The notes under the pieces are model-generated. The model was not told the origin of the DNA and made no database searches. It saw only the letters and a program-made list of their open reading frames with translations. The translations under genes and the position numbers were made by a program. From assembly GCA_009809945.1 (NCBI GenBank), contig WTPW01001610.1, positions 97,691 through 161,690 of the forward strand: a stretch of DNA of 64,000 nucleotides. The letters run 5' to 3'. Below, in pieces: positions 21,701-34,014 of the stretch; positions within the stretch are counted from its first letter, which is position 1, and every line of letters begins with the position of its first letter. Origin of the DNA: Gigaspora margarita. Taxonomy: Eukaryota; Glomeromycota; Glomeromycetes; Diversisporales; Gigasporaceae.

Positions 21701-22520
21701 GACAGTAGCAACCTATTGTCATACAACCCTTATATGATCAACCAATCATTTTTGTGATTGGCAATCATATATAAACAATAATTATTCTTTTGATTATCAT
21801 GTTTTTTTTTCACACTTGTCTTTAGTTATTTTTTTTATTTTTTATTTAACTAGCTTTAAGTTATAGTTTCATTATTGGAGCTTTTGCTAGAGCTATTACT
21901 AGAGCCACTATTGGAGTCATCAAGTTATCGTTAAAGCTGTCATTGAAACCTTGCATTAGAACTCAAACTGTTAGGGGAGTGACAAAAATCAGGTGATTTT
22001 TTAGGAAGGGAGGGTGTAAAAAAAGTTGAAATTATATATAAGAACATAACTATATATATATTAAAGAAGAGGGAGGGGGTAGGCCTCTGATAAAAAATAA
22101 TCAGGTGATTAATGACATGGCCCTTACAAAGTCATGTTTTGGTCATAAATGTGCTATTTAGATATTTTAGTAGGTTGTACTTTATTTTATTTGCTTTTCA
22201 TATTTGATTTTTTTGGGTTTTTTTATAGTTACTAATTTCTTCATTGTTTTTCTTTGGTATAAGTTCGTCATCATGATTCTTTTGTGGTGCTTTCAGTAAG
22301 TTTGTAGTTTTTTCAGTAAATATTCATTATACTTTGGTGGATTCTTCGATAGGTCTATTATAGTTGTTTGTTGTTTTTTGGTAATAAGTTTATCAGTATT
22401 CTTTTAATGGGTTCATTATGATTGTTCATTGTTTTCAGTAGTAAGTTCATTAGTTTTTAGATATATTTCGAAATCAAATTCTTGTAGTTTCAAATCAACT
22501 TATTAACAATCATTACTTTG
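21701..22520. other. T-rich non-coding DNA
   Basis: Nothing codes convincingly. A run of TTGGAGTC/GAGCCACTATTGGAGTCATC-like units is seen at about 21880-21960, and GTAAGTTCATTAGT-like units recur at 22300-22460. Confidence 0.35.
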
Positions 22521-22524
22521 TAGG

Positions 22525-22690
22525 TTACTTCTTTGTAGAACTAGAGATAGTTTACCAAAGATTCATTTGGAGATTATGTAATAAGCAAACACATCTTGTT
22601 GTAGCTATTACCGATGAAATTCTTGGTAGTTATAATCCTATCAGTTGGGATAAACCAATTAAAGAAGCAATACAAAATTCTTTAAATTTT
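22525..22690 (+). pseudogene. TLDc-domain remnant
   Basis: One frame reads VELEIVYQRFIWRLCNKQTH then LVVAITDEILGSYNPISWDK then PIKEAIQNSLN. The core 'TDEILGSYNPISWDK' matches the TLDc signature (usually GTNEILGGYNP..W), and TLDc genes are abundant in Glomeromycotina. The preceding part fits the domain's LLYRGSRDGF region in a degraded form. No start, no full domain and no flanking exons were found, and the frame runs into an A/T-rich tract. It is probably a fragment of a dead host gene. Confidence 0.6.
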
Positions 22691-23454
22691 TTTTCAATAA
22701 TAAAAATTTAAGTTTGAAATTCTTTACTGATTGTATTTTTTTTTTTAATAATAAAAATTTTAAATTTTTATTTTTTATCAAAAATTTTTATTATTATAGT
22801 TTAAAATTCTTTACCAGTTTGTAGTTTTTTTTTTGTTTTTTTAATAATAAGTTAGCTCAAAATTTTTACTGGCTTGTATTTTTTTTTTTAATTCAAAATT
22901 CTTTATTATTGAATTTTTATTTTTTAATATTCAAAATTTGTAGTTATTTAGTATTAGTTTGAACTTAGTATTTTTTTTAATATTAGTTTGAAAATTTGTA
23001 ATTTTTTTTTTAATGTTATCAAAATTTTATTTTATTTTTTTTTTTGTGATTTAATCAACTAATAAAAATTGATTTTGTGAATCATATACTCAATTAAAAA
23101 TAATCAAGTACATGATTCATGTGATTGATTTTTATTGGTCGATCTAGGTTACCATAAACTAATGCTTAAAACAAAAATTATTTAAAATAAAAAAAAATTA
23201 ATTTAAAATAAAAATTAATTTAAACCAAATTAATTTAAAATATAAAAATAATTAATTTAAAATAAAAATAATAATATAAAATAAAATAACTTAATTGATG
23301 ATCTACTAGTCAACTGGAGAAAATGATTTGCAATTACTAAGTAAATATGACACAATTTAATTAATAAAAAATCAGTGTTATAAATGAGCAAATTTTTTTA
23401 TAGTAAAATAAATAACAACATAATTTATAATTAAAATATACCTGTTTACTAATT

Positions 23455-23680
23455 GTCGGGGATGATGCTGAAATCGGATGATGCTGAAATTTGGGGTCTT
23501 GATTTGAAACTATAAGCCCTGCTAAAATCCACATATACTCTTTAAATTTCAAATCTATACCCAAACCTTACCCTAACCCTATAAGACAAAAATGAAAAAA
23601 CATCTCAAAAAAATTTTAAAATTTCATATCAAAATAAATAAAAATTTTAGAATCATCCGATTTCAGCATCATTCCCGACA
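23455..23680. mobile_element. MITE, TGTCGGGRATGATGCTGAAA ends
   Basis: TGTCGGGGATGATGCTGAAA on the left and TGTCGGGAATGATGCTGAAA read from the right are near-identical inverted ends that continue through TCGGATGAT. CTAAT flanks both sides, a possible 5-bp duplication. The core contains ACCCTAACCCTA. A related organisation (TTATGCTGAAAT repeated) is seen at 60566-60803. The antisense frame at 23361-23564 is an artefact. Confidence 0.65.
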
Positions 23681-24003
23681 CTAATTATTTGAATACAAAA
23701 CTCACCTATTAATTTTCTAAAAACAAAACTTATCTCTTATATTTATTAGTAAATTTAGATATAGCAAAGAAAACTTTTAGCCCCAAAGCTTCATTATATT
23801 AATATTGAAAATCAAAATAAATACAAAGAAGTTCAACAATTAGAATAACCAAAAACCTGATTATATAGTGTGCAAACAAAGAAGTCTTGAAAAATTATTA
23901 GATAGCAAATATCAAAGTTATATATAATAATTTTGTTTTGGAAATACAAAAATATAGATATTTATAGTTCATTACTGATTTCAGATTATATAAAACTAGC
24001 ATC

Positions 24004-25000
24004 TTGCATAAGTTCTGAGAATTAGCAAAGGAACCCGCTTGGCAAAACCTGAGTGAAGAAGTACCTGACTTTCGACAGTGACAAAAAAGGATCTCAGATG
24101 GGGACTGACCGGAAGCAGACTCATGATAAAAAGGGTTGGAGGACCCTACCAACTGGACCACTGGAGTTGTACCAAAGAAAAAGGGCATGTGTTACAGAAA
24201 TATGTACCAAGGGGTGAGAGACCATATAGCATCCTAACGCCAGGCTGACCAACCCTTCTGGGTCTTAGAATTGGGAGTAGGAATGCAACTAGGGTAAAGA
24301 AGCTGGAAGAAGGAATGACTGGGTACTGGAATTAGAAAACTTCACAAGGGCAAAAGTAGGTAATGGTAGCAGTTTAGTAATCCCTGAACTGCAAGTAGTC
24401 TGCCTCAATAGATGCGTAAGTTACTAAAGCATAGGTAATACCTGTATAGGACAGGAACTGCTCTACCAAGTGTTTTGCAAGGATAAACTAGTTCTAAAGG
24501 GATTCTGCAATACATCCAGAGCTGGCCTTGACTAACTTACATAATAGAGAACTGTACTAGTAATACAAGGAGAATCAGCAGGAGAAGGAGGAACCAGAGG
24601 GTTTAAATAGATAATCTAAGACCCTGAAATATACATAAATAGGGCAGGTATTAGTTTGCTTATTTTTGAAGATTTTTATGCAGATCTTTTCTATTTTTAG
24701 TAATTTTTTTGCTTATTTTTGAGGTTTTTCTGCAGATCTTTCTATTTTTAGTAATTTTATAATTAACCTGACCTATCTATGTATATTTTGGGGTCCTGAT
24801 AACCTTCTAGTTGGGTTGCAAGTATGGCAACTAGTGTAGAACCTTCGGGCAGACTTCTTAAATTAGACACCCAAAAGTTGTATGTGTGGCTAGTTGTACT
24901 CTCATCTATGTAACAATATCTGGGTGCTCCTGGAGGCACCCATAATCTGAATACTTGAATAAAAGCCTTTTCCCATAGCAGAAACTTTGATATAAAAAAA
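24004..25000 (+). mobile_element. tRNA-headed retroposon family, copy A (5'-truncated)
   Basis: It shares with copies B and C the blocks GCTTGGCAAAACCTGAGTGA, AACTGGACYRCYGGAGTTGT and GGATAAACTAGT, and the 3' block TATGTGTGGCTAGTTGTACT. AATAAA (24959-24964) is followed about 35 bp later by poly(A). The flanks AAAACTAGCATC (23992-24003) and AAAACTAGCTTC (25001-25012) match at 11 of 12 bases: a target duplication that includes part of the A tail. The tRNA-like head seen in copy C is absent, so this copy is 5'-truncated, as in LINE-mobilised insertions. No conserved reading frame; the antisense frames at 23898 and 24763 follow family conservation only. Confidence 0.7.
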
Positions 25001-25012
25001 AAAACTAGCTTC

Positions 25013-26229
25013 AAGAATTAAGTACTAAAACTACTTCAGAATTTAACTTAGATACTGAACTCCAAAACTGATCAACTAGTAATGAATTAGCTAAGGTGCT
25101 ATATAAATTTTAATAATCTGAAATATAAAAAAAAATTACAAGTTACATCAACTATCAAACATATAGACAAGCTATTTAAACAAGTCAGTTTTTGAATTTC
25201 TAGTATTGAGAGATAATAATCACAATATTGTTTTAAAGTATTATTTTTTTATACTAATTAGCTCTTGAACTTTTTTACCAAATTTTAGCTAAAATATTTC
25301 TTTTATTTATTCATATCATTTACATTACTATATTATATTCAAATTACAAATAAGTGCTACAAAGGGAAAATATACAAAGTATAAGATTTGCATGTTTGCT
25401 CTTTGTAGCACTCAAGTAATTATGCTAAACCAATTATAGATATTGAAATAAACAAACTTTGGCCATACATAGATTAATTAAAAAATATAATTAGTTTTTA
25501 ATAAACAAATAATATGTATAATAATAAATAATTTTAAATTTACTTATATTCTCTAAGTGTTGATAATTTTGTATTCTATGTTTCATCTTATTCCATCTTC
25601 TCTAAGTTTTCAATAAATATCAACTATTCTGTAAATCAGAATTCATTTATTATAATCAATTTGATATAACAATTCAGGGCCTTTAAAATAAATTAAGATC
25701 ATAATCAATACAAATTTTTATCATCAAAGTAGCATGTTACTAAAATGTTTTGGTTCAACTAAAATCTCTAACTTAAGAACACCAAATGCTGGCTTGTATA
25801 AACTCTTTATCAGAAAAGTTTTTATAGTACAAATCTGTGCAGATTTTTAAAAAATTAATTATTAAAAATTTGCACAAACCTGTTAGCCTACTAGTTGTCT
25901 GCTTAGAAAATTTTTTTGCAAATCTGTACAGATTATTAGATCTATACAAATCTGCACAATAGGAATTCCTAGCTATACAGGCCCAAATTGATCAATAAAA
26001 TTGCAAAAACAATTTCAGTTTTATAATTTGGTACATGTAATTAAATATCACTGATACAGTAATAAAATTATATTTAAGATGAATTATTTATTACAAAATT
26101 TTTTAATTTAACAAATTTTTGTATAATATGTAATGAATAACACTAGATCACCTTTATATAATAAATGTTTTTAAAATATCACTGCATAACAATGTTTTTG
26201 AATGTCTCTATATAACAAATACTTCAAAG
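25013..26229. other. AT-rich intergenic DNA, no gene seen
   Basis: No domain-bearing frame. GATCTGTACAGATT/CAAATCTGCACA-type short palindromes occur at about 25835-25960. Confidence 0.35.
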
Positions 26230-26360
26230 CCCAGACCCTAGCAATCTATTTAATACTAAGCTCTAACAAGCTATTTAACCTAAACCCTAAAAAAACTATA
26301 TAATTCAAACCTTAAAAACTATCTAACCCAAACCCTAACAAACTATATAATTTGAACAAT
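26230..26360. repeat. Minisatellite with telomere-like CCCTAA content
   Basis: Units of about 35-40 bp of the form AACCYAAACCCTAAMAAACTA plus a TATAATTYAAA spacer repeat about four times. The CCCTAA blocks are not in perfect 6-mer array, so this is an internal minisatellite rather than a telomere. Confidence 0.5.
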
Positions 26361-27230
26361 ATTCAACAAAGAACAAAACAACTTTATAAAATTATATTAG
26401 AAAAACAAACATCTGTTTGTGCTCTTCATTTCTATATAAATTTTTAATATAAGATGTCTGTCAATTCATACTGTCTTAAAAATAGTGCCAGAGCCTTCTT
26501 TAGCAAGATTCTTTATATTTGTGAATTTGCTAAAAGGTATCTATTTAATAATGCTTTTAAACATTGATGCATTAAGCTATATTTGTTGAATTAATTGATC
26601 AATATTATAATATTATAATTGTTACTTGTCTAATTACAAAATTCTTATTTAATCTTAATATTAAAAAATAATAAATATAATAATAATTAAGAGCTATGAC
26701 TAACAATATTTTTGATATATACTATACTCAAGCAACTGATGATAGAAGAATAATTGATTGAGGCCATAAAAAAAACAAGTGCTATTTTTGTATATTAAAT
26801 TATTTATAGTACCAGAAGTAAAAGCGTAGTTATAGTTTTTGAGGAGTAAAAACATTATGACTCATTTTAAACAAGAGAAAAAGTCCCAAATATATAGATG
26901 GTTTATTTCTTTTTGTGGTCTTTTGCCTTGCTGAGATAAATTATTAGTCAAAACCTCTGGATCTATTTAATAAACCATATTGGTTTTTACTGAACACTTG
27001 TATACTTGCTTATCTAAAATTTTGTAGAAATTTTTTTGTTAAAACATAAAAGGTAGTTTTTAAGTAAAATTTAAGTTGCTTATAAGAGTAATACTGCTAA
27101 TGATACTGCCCAAAATTATATCAAAATTTCAAAACTTTTCTGAAACTAAGTTTATATATAAAACACAAAACAAATCTGTCTTATACTTAATTTAGCATAA
27201 ACAAACTAGCATAATATACTTTCTAGATAA

Positions 27231-27900
27231 TCAATTTCTAACAATTACTTTCCTGATACCAACACTTTCCAGATGCAACTGTTTCCCAATAACTACTATT
27301 TTTTCAACAATCCCTTTTCTAATAACTATTTTTCTGACAAATCCTTTCTAATAAAAAATTAACTTAATAATTGTCACAGATCATAATTTAAAATGAAATC
27401 TACATTCTTTACTTAACCTGCTAGCCTTCTAAAATCTACTAATACTTATTTATTATATTTTTTTTTAATACTAATCCTAACCCTAAACCCCTAACCCTAA
27501 AAAATGCACCCCAAAAAAATTTAGTTTTTGAGATTTTATACTATTATTTCATTTTAATCTGAATTTCATTATGATCTGTCACAATAATTATTTATCTTTT
27601 GACATAACTACTTAGCCCATAATCATTTAATTAAAATCACTTTCTCAACAATTCAACTATTCTATAACTATTGTTTTTGACAAATACAACCCCTTTGATA
27701 ACATCCTTTCCAACAACCTTTTCTTCCTCTAACAACCTTCCTGACAACCTTCTCTTTCTCTAACAACCTTCTCTTTTTCTAACAACTTTCTTTCTAACAA
27801 CCTCTTTTTCACTAAACTCACCCCTTTTTTGATATTACTATTTTTGCAATACTACTACTTTCTTATTACAAACACTTCTGTGCAATTACCTTTCAAAAAC
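27231..27900. repeat. Degenerate minisatellite (C/T-rich strand)
   Basis: Loosely repeated 15-20 bp units such as CTTTCCTGATAC, TTTTCTAATAACTA and CTCTAACAACCTTC. Its reverse complement style (GGTATTRGAAAAGGGT) fills 41893-42560, so the two tracts are inverted copies of one repeat type. A MITE is embedded at about 27371-27589. Confidence 0.5.
27371..27589. mobile_element. MITE, TTGTSACAGATCATAAT ends
   Basis: TTGTCACAGATCATAAT at the left and TTGTGACAGATCATAAT read from the right are inverted ends. The core has CTAATCCTAACCCTAAACCC, another telomere-like tract. A similar right end (TTTTAATCTGATTTCATTAT) is found at 35214-35235, where retroposon R2 has split a relative of this element. Confidence 0.6.
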
Positions 27901-27953
27901 CTTCACTATTCTTATCAAACTAATTATATTATCATATTTAAATATATTAATAA

Positions 27954-28599
27954 GAATTAGCAGAATGGAACCTGCTTGGCAAAACCTGAGTGAAGAAGTA
28001 CCCAACTTTTAACGGTGCTAGGAAAAAGAAACTTGATGGGACTGACTAGAAGCAAACCCACAATAAAAAAGGTTGGAGGACCCTATCAACTGGACTGCCG
28101 GAGTTGTACCAGAAGAAAAGAACATGTGTTTCAGAAGCATGCACCAAGAGGAGGAAGACCGTAAGGCATTATAATGCCAGGCTAACCAACCTTTCAGGTC
28201 TTAGAATTGGGAGTAGGAATGTGACTAAGAAAAAGAAGCCAAAAAAGGAACTGACCAGTGCCAGAACTAGAGAACTTCACAAGAGCTACTGTACTAGCAG
28301 GACCAATAATAGGAAGGTAGTGGTTTGAGATATGGGTCAGATTGCGGCAGCACCCAAAAGTGGCTTAAGAGACAAACCTGACAGTAATAGCACTACAGGT
28401 ACAGAATAAAAATTCAGTTTGAGTATGTATGTGGGGACATAGAATGCTCTGGTAGGTTTAGGTCATAGATAAATTTATCTAAGTCTCTGTTCTTGTAAAA
28501 TATAGCAATGAGTTGTAATATGAGAGAAACCTCATTAGGTAATATTGTAACAAAGTGCTATGTTAATAAAGAATGAAGCATGACCTCACCTTAACATTA

Positions 28600-28628
<29 letters not shown>
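27954..28628 (+). mobile_element. tRNA-headed retroposon family, copy B (5'-truncated)
   Basis: The first 300 bp align with copy A (AGAATTAGCA, CTTGGCAAAACCTGAGTGAA). The 3' half diverges but keeps AATAAAG (28565). Its tail runs into an (AT)n tract. A 12-bp duplication, ATATATTAATAA, flanks it (27942-27953 and 28629-28640). The frame at 28104-28328 is a shadow of the family sequence, without a domain. Confidence 0.65.
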
Positions 28629-28637
<9 letters not shown>

Positions 28638-28640
28638 TAA
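28601..28640. repeat. (AT)n microsatellite at retroposon tail
   Basis: About 17 AT dinucleotides directly follow the AAAA of copy B and end in the right-hand target duplication. It may be an expanded tail or a pre-existing target. Confidence 0.7.
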
Positions 28641-28668
28641 TAAAATAAGGGCTTTTCTATATATCTTT

Positions 28669-28701
28669 GGCCAGAGATATATAAATTATATATCTCTGGC
28701 C
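28669..28701. repeat. Perfect 15-bp-arm hairpin
   Basis: GGCCAGAGATATATA and its reverse complement are separated by 3 bases. A diverged counterpart (AACCAGAGATATATAG) occurs near 38614-38632, also beside AGAAAAGCC. Possibly the end of a small inverted-repeat element. Confidence 0.5.
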
Positions 28702-28959
28702 TCTTTAGCCAATCAAAGCATAAGAAAATCACATTACTAAAGCTCATGTATTAATCTGATTGCTGATACAAGATCAAATGATCTTATCCTGCACTCTGCA
28801 CTATTACCAGATCCAGATAGATAAGTAGATAAGTAGATTTTGATTTGGTTTATTTTTTGTACTTTATTGTTGACTTTCGTCGTTGATGTCATAGTTAGAC
28901 ATTTTTCTGGTTTATTTTTTTTTTATATTGTGGTTTCAACATTTGGGTATCATATTCTT

Positions 28960-29230
28960 TTTTTTTTTGCTTTGTTTTTTTTTGCTTTGCTTTCTTGCTT
29001 TTTTTGCTTTTTTGTTTTGCTTTCTTGCTTTACTTCTTCTTGTCTTGCTTTTTTGCAATTTTGTTTTGCTTTTTATATTATTGGGTTTTTGCTTTCTTGC
29101 ATTCTTGCTTTTTGCATTGCTGCTTTCTTGTGTTTTTCTTTGCTTTTGTATTCTTGCCTTTTTTACTTTCTTTTATTTTGTACTATTGTGATCTTGCTTT
29201 CTTGTCTTTTGCATATTTGCTTCTTTGCAG
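28960..29230. repeat. Low-complexity TTTGCTTTCTTGC tract
   Basis: Irregular CTTGCTTT/TTTTGC iterations give long Phe/Leu/Cys-rich open frames in all three forward phases. These are products of composition, not genes. The same skew recurs in the antisense Phe-rich frames at 31850-32900. Confidence 0.7.
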
Positions 29231-30774
29231 CTTTGTTTTTCATGTCCTTGGGTTTGGGCAAAATGATCAGTATCAATCTTTTTACTTTTTTTTCTTCTTA
29301 AACTTGACTAATACACTTTTTTTATAGATTGGATTGTAGTTGGAGCTATAGTTGAATTCGTAGTTGGAGTCATAGCTAGAGTTGTATTTAGTACCGTATT
29401 TGGTACCATAATTTTAGCGTTATTCTGAATACATATTTTATTAGTTTTGTAATTTCTTGTTGTTAGTGTAGTTTTGGCATTACTTACTAATACACATTGT
29501 TTTATTCTAGATTTATTTCATCATTGGAATCATAGTCGGTATTATGATTTTGTTATCTTTTGAATGTATATTTTGTTAGTTTTGTAATTTTTTTGTTAGT
29601 GAAGTTTCATCATCGTTCATTGGAACTATTTTTATCTTTGTTTTTGCTGTGTATATAACATAGTATATACAGCTAAAGATCACTTATATTGCTAGTATTT
29701 CTTTTTGTTATTGGTATCATTGTTTGTTGGTACTCTTTATGTTTTTGGTAATTCATTCTTTGGGCCTTTTTGTTATTAATATGTCATTTTTTGGTGCCTC
29801 TCTTCATTGCTAGTCTTGGTGCCTTTTTCGTTGCTGTACCAGGGCACCTTTTCATTACTTGCTACTAATATCATATATCATGCCATATTCTGTTAAAGGT
29901 CATTTAGTCATATATAAGATTAGGGTCAAAATTAAGTCTTAGAGATAGAGTTAGAGTTAGGATTAGGGTTAGATAATAGTGCGAATTAGTATAGTTATAT
30001 AGGATATTGTTGGGATTAGTATTAGAAGATGGAGCATGCTCAGTATCTAAAATTCAATTTTTAAATTAGTTGTGGGCTGCAACTAAATAAAAAAAAAATA
30101 GTTGCAGATTATAAGAATTTATAAAAACTTAGTTTTGTATATAAGCATTTAATCAAAATTTATAAGTAAATTTGCAAATTTATGTGCAAAATTTGCATAT
30201 GCACTTCAGATATTGGTTGCAAAAATTTAAAATTTGTTGCAGTTCGCAGACTCCGCAACCCAATTTCAAACACTAAGTGTGCTTAAGTTAGATAGTAGTA
30301 TGAGATTATGTAAATATAAATTAAGAATAATATGTTGATGGACCTCTAAAAATGCCTAAACGTATACTGGTGATAATTATTAACCCATAATCAGAATAAG
30401 ATGAAACTACTACTATTGTGACTATCTCGATACAAGCTTTCGAATAGTACCAAAATTATCTTGATTGGACGATTTTAGCCCACGATAGTTAAAACTGAAT
30501 GATTGGTTCTCACAATCACCCTACTGTGCCCAAATCTTATTGGTCCACTAATACTGTGCTACCTGTGACACAGAATATCAGACATTTCGAGTAATCCTAA
30601 ACATTTGAGTTAATCACAGACATGTCTGACATTCTAGACATTTGGAACATAACAGTTTTAACAGTTATAATTAACATATCTAATATAGCTAATATTTAGG
30701 ATATATTTAATATATTTATTATATTTATTATCTTTATTATATTTATTATAGCTATTATATTTAGAATTAGCATA
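29231..30774. other. Non-coding AT-rich DNA
   Basis: TTGGAGTCATAGTTGGAG-type units repeat at about 29335-29385. Telomere-like GGATTAGGGTTAGA is at 29960-29975. No domain-bearing frame was found. Confidence 0.35.
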
Positions 30775-30776
30775 TA

Positions 30777-31022
30777 GGGGGACATCAATAAAAAAGGGAC
30801 AAATCTTTTCTAAGTAAAAGTTTTTTCAACTTTAAGTTAAAATAATTTAACAACTACTTAACCAAATTTAATTATAATTTTTTTATTTTAATTTTTTGTA
30901 GTTATAGAATTAAAACAAAAAAAAATTTATTAAATTTGATTTGGTAGCTGTCGAGATATTTTAATTTAAAATTTTAAAAAAAGTTACTAAAAATGATTTG
31001 TCTCTTTTCTATTGATGTCCCC
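30777..31022. mobile_element. MITE, GGGGG..AATAAAAAAGGGAC family
   Basis: GGGGGACATCAATAAAAAAG pairs with the inverse of CTTTTCTATTGATGTCCCCC. The interior matches 20589-20834. The flanks are ATATA/ATATAT, again TA-rich. This is the cleanest copy of the family in the window. Confidence 0.75.
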
Positions 31023-31099
31023 CATATATCAAATATATCGATTATATAGATTTCTTTATTTATTATTGTATTTATTTATATTAGCCAAACATGTATAAC

Positions 31100-33137
31100 A
31101 TTAGCGAATTATATATATGTAATCTTACGTAAGATATTACGCCCCGTAATATAACAAAAATCTTACGTTTGATACGATTTATTACATAATATATTACGTT
31201 ATATTACGGTAATATTATGGTTATTATTTTGAAATATTTCAAAATATATTGCGAAATAAATTAACAAAAAAAAGGGTCGCAGGAGGTAATAGTTTGCATA
31301 TTATGTGATGATTTCGCATTGTTTTGCATTGTTTTCCAAATTTTCAAAATTTTTAAAAAAGAAATTAACGATATACATATTCACATAATTACGCTTTTTT
31401 ACAGATTTTCGCATAGTATCACAATTTAATATAAAATTTTATATTTATTTATTATTATTACATTATATTTTACATTTATTAAATATACATTTTTAATTAA
31501 TATTACATACTTTATTATATATTACATTATTAGTATTATTTACATTATTACAAATATTTTAAACTACTTTCGCACTTCATCGCATCTATTTCTATTACTA
31601 TATACAAAAAACTAGCCTGATTTTAAACTACTTTCACACTTTGCTGCATCTAATTCTATTACTATATACAAAAAACTAACCCTATACACTTATTTTCGCT
31701 CACCCAAAGTTAGCTATTATTTTCGCTTCTTTGTTTTCTATCGTCTTTGCTTTGGCTATTTCTTTTGTTCTGGCTATAACCTTCGTTTTGTTCTCTTTTT
31801 CTAAATGCTTCAAAGAAGTGAAAAAAATAAAAAAAACCCATTTCTCAGAAGTGTTAGTGTTCTTGCAAATTGCTAGAGAAATCTAGTATGTTCTTGCAAA
31901 GTGCCAGAGAAGTTAAAGCTGGTGTTTTTGTAAAGTCCAGGAAAAGTCGCAAAGTATCGAAGAAGTCAGGAATAATTAAAATAAAATAAAAATAAAAAAA
32001 AATAAGTAAAAAAAAAAACAAATGAAAAAACAAAACGTGTAAGCAAACTAATATAAAAAAAAATAAATGAAGCCCCAAATCTTCATTTCTCTAAAGTAAG
32101 AGTTCATGTTCTTGCAAATTCGAAAGTTGGGTTAATATTCTTGCAAAATGCCAAAAATGTCATGTAGTGCCAAAAAAGTCTAAGTTGGTTTTCTTGCAAA
32201 GCGCCAGGAAGTAATGGTTCTTTTCTCACAAAGTACCAGAATAAAATAAATTAATAAACCAAATTTTTAAAAAAAAAAAACAAAAAACAAAAAAACAAAA
32301 ACAAATTATGTCAAACGAAAAAATAAATAAAGTCCTAACTAAACCTTTATTTCTTTAAAGAAGCATTCTTGAAAATTTAGAAATTGCTAGAGACATTGTT
32401 TGTGTTCTTGCAAAGCATCAAAATTTTGGGTAGGCTGCGCAAGGTTTCGAATGGTTGTTTGTTTTCTTGCAAAGTGTTCTTGTAAAATGCTGAAATAAAA
32501 ATAAAATGAAAAAAAATAAAAAATAAATAAATAAAAAAAAAAACAAAATGAAAACAAAAAAAAAATGAAACGAAAACAAAAAATGAAACGAAAATAAAAA
32601 ACAAAAAGCGAAAAAAAACAAAATAGAAGATCTAATTATAAACAAAAGATCTAATCTGATCTTGTAGTACAGAATTTGAATATCATCGAACTTTTTCAAA
32701 AAATTAGTCCAACACAATCCAGGTTACAGATTGGGTTGGTTTGTACAAGGTTTTGAAATATTGTTTGTTTTCTTGCAAAGGTGTTCTTGTAAAGTGCCAA
32801 AATAAAAATAAAATAAAAAATAAATAAAATGAAAACAAAAAAAATAAAATAAAAACAAAGAAACGAAACGAAAACAAAAAAGCGAATCTGATCTTGTAGT
32901 ACAAAATTCAAACTATTTTGAATAATTAGTCCAATGCGTGATCCAGGTTACACTGATCTACTGATCCTAGCTTGGTTTAAAGAGGATCAAAATATTTCGT
33001 TATAATTTTCAAAATTTCTAACGAAATATAACAAAATTTTGATATTTGAAATATTCCATTATATATTACATAATATTTTGCTTATATTACGGTTCATAAG
33101 ATCTTACGTAAGATTATGCTATTATAAATTTGCTGAT
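31100..33137. mobile_element. ~2-kb AT-rich fold-back element (family X), copy 1
   Basis: The ends ATTAGCGAATT and ATCAGCAAATT (read from the right) open inverted repeats of about 60 bp that contain the palindrome ATCTTACGTAAGAT and CCGTAATATAA. The interior includes a repeated pair of GCATCTA-TTCTATTACTATA blocks near 31580-31680 and many dispersed copies of GTTCTTGCAAAGTGCCAGAG-like units at 31850-32470. Related copies lie at 35569-38109 and from 61172. All long frames are Phe-rich antisense composition artefacts, so no transposase is visible. Confidence 0.6.
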
Positions 33138-33425
33138 GAAATACTCAAGGTTTTTTCTTTGCTAAAAGCAAAGTGAAGAATCTCTGGTTTATTGAATAAA
33201 ATAGTAGTGAAGTAGTATGTCTTCACTAAAATACATTTGATACAATTCTTAGTATTCTCATATACTATTAATTGTGGTCTATTTCATAATTGCAAATCCC
33301 CAGGCCTCTTTACAAAATACTGCCCAAATAACAATATCTCTTCTGACCCTTGCATACCACAGTAATTAGTGTGAATTATATAAAGTGTTTCCCTGCAATA
33401 GTCACTCTAGTCTCTAAAGAGGTAG

Positions 33426-33686
33426 AAATTTAGGTTGACAACATATTTGTTGTAATCTTTTATAATAAATATGTGAATTTTTTTTCTTTAAAATAATCAT
33501 AAAATCAGATTAAAGTAAAATATGTATAGTATAAAAAATTGACAAGTCACTGAAAAATAAAATTTTTGAGGTATATTCTTTAGGACTAGAAGTTAAGATT
33601 AAAGTTTAGTTTAGAATAAAGTTTATATTAAACAAGTATAAGTGGGTTTTAGAGAGTTAAATAGAAATTTACATTTTATTTTAATC

Positions 33687-33723
<37 letters not shown>

Positions 33724-34014
33724 NAAATTTAGGTTGACAACATATTTGTTGTAATCTTTTATAATAAATATGTGAATTTTTTTTCTTTAAAATAATCATA
33801 AAATCAGATTAAAGTAAAATATGTATAGTATAAAAAATTGACAAGTCACTGAAAAATAAAATTTTTGAGGTATATTCTTTAGGACTAGAAGTTAAGATTA
33901 AAGTTTAGTTTAGAATAAAGTTTATATTAAACAAGTATAAGTGGGTTTTAGAGAGTTAAATAGAAATTTACATTTTATTTTAATCTGATTTTTTTTTTTT
34001 TTTTTTTTTTTTTT
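33426..34014. repeat. Exact tandem duplication around an N (likely assembly join)
   Basis: A 290-bp segment from AAATTTAGGTTGACAACATA to a poly(T) run occurs twice, 299 bp apart, apparently without a difference. A single N at 33724 follows the first poly(T). Identity of both copies plus N at the seam suggests two contig ends that were not merged rather than a biological duplication. Confidence 0.7.

Noticed and set aside
26230-26360. Internal telomere or chromosome end
   Set aside because: The CCCTAA blocks are spaced inside longer 35-40 bp units and both flanks continue as ordinary DNA.
28840-29327. Phe/Leu/Cys-rich frames that look like membrane proteins
   Set aside because: All three forward phases are open at once in a TTTGCTTTCTTGC low-complexity tract, so the hydrophobicity is a composition effect.
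31854-32911. Several Phe-rich antisense frames suggesting transmembrane proteins
   Set aside because: They arise from AAAAATAAAAACAAA tracts inside family X, overlap one another in different phases and are not conserved between the X copies.
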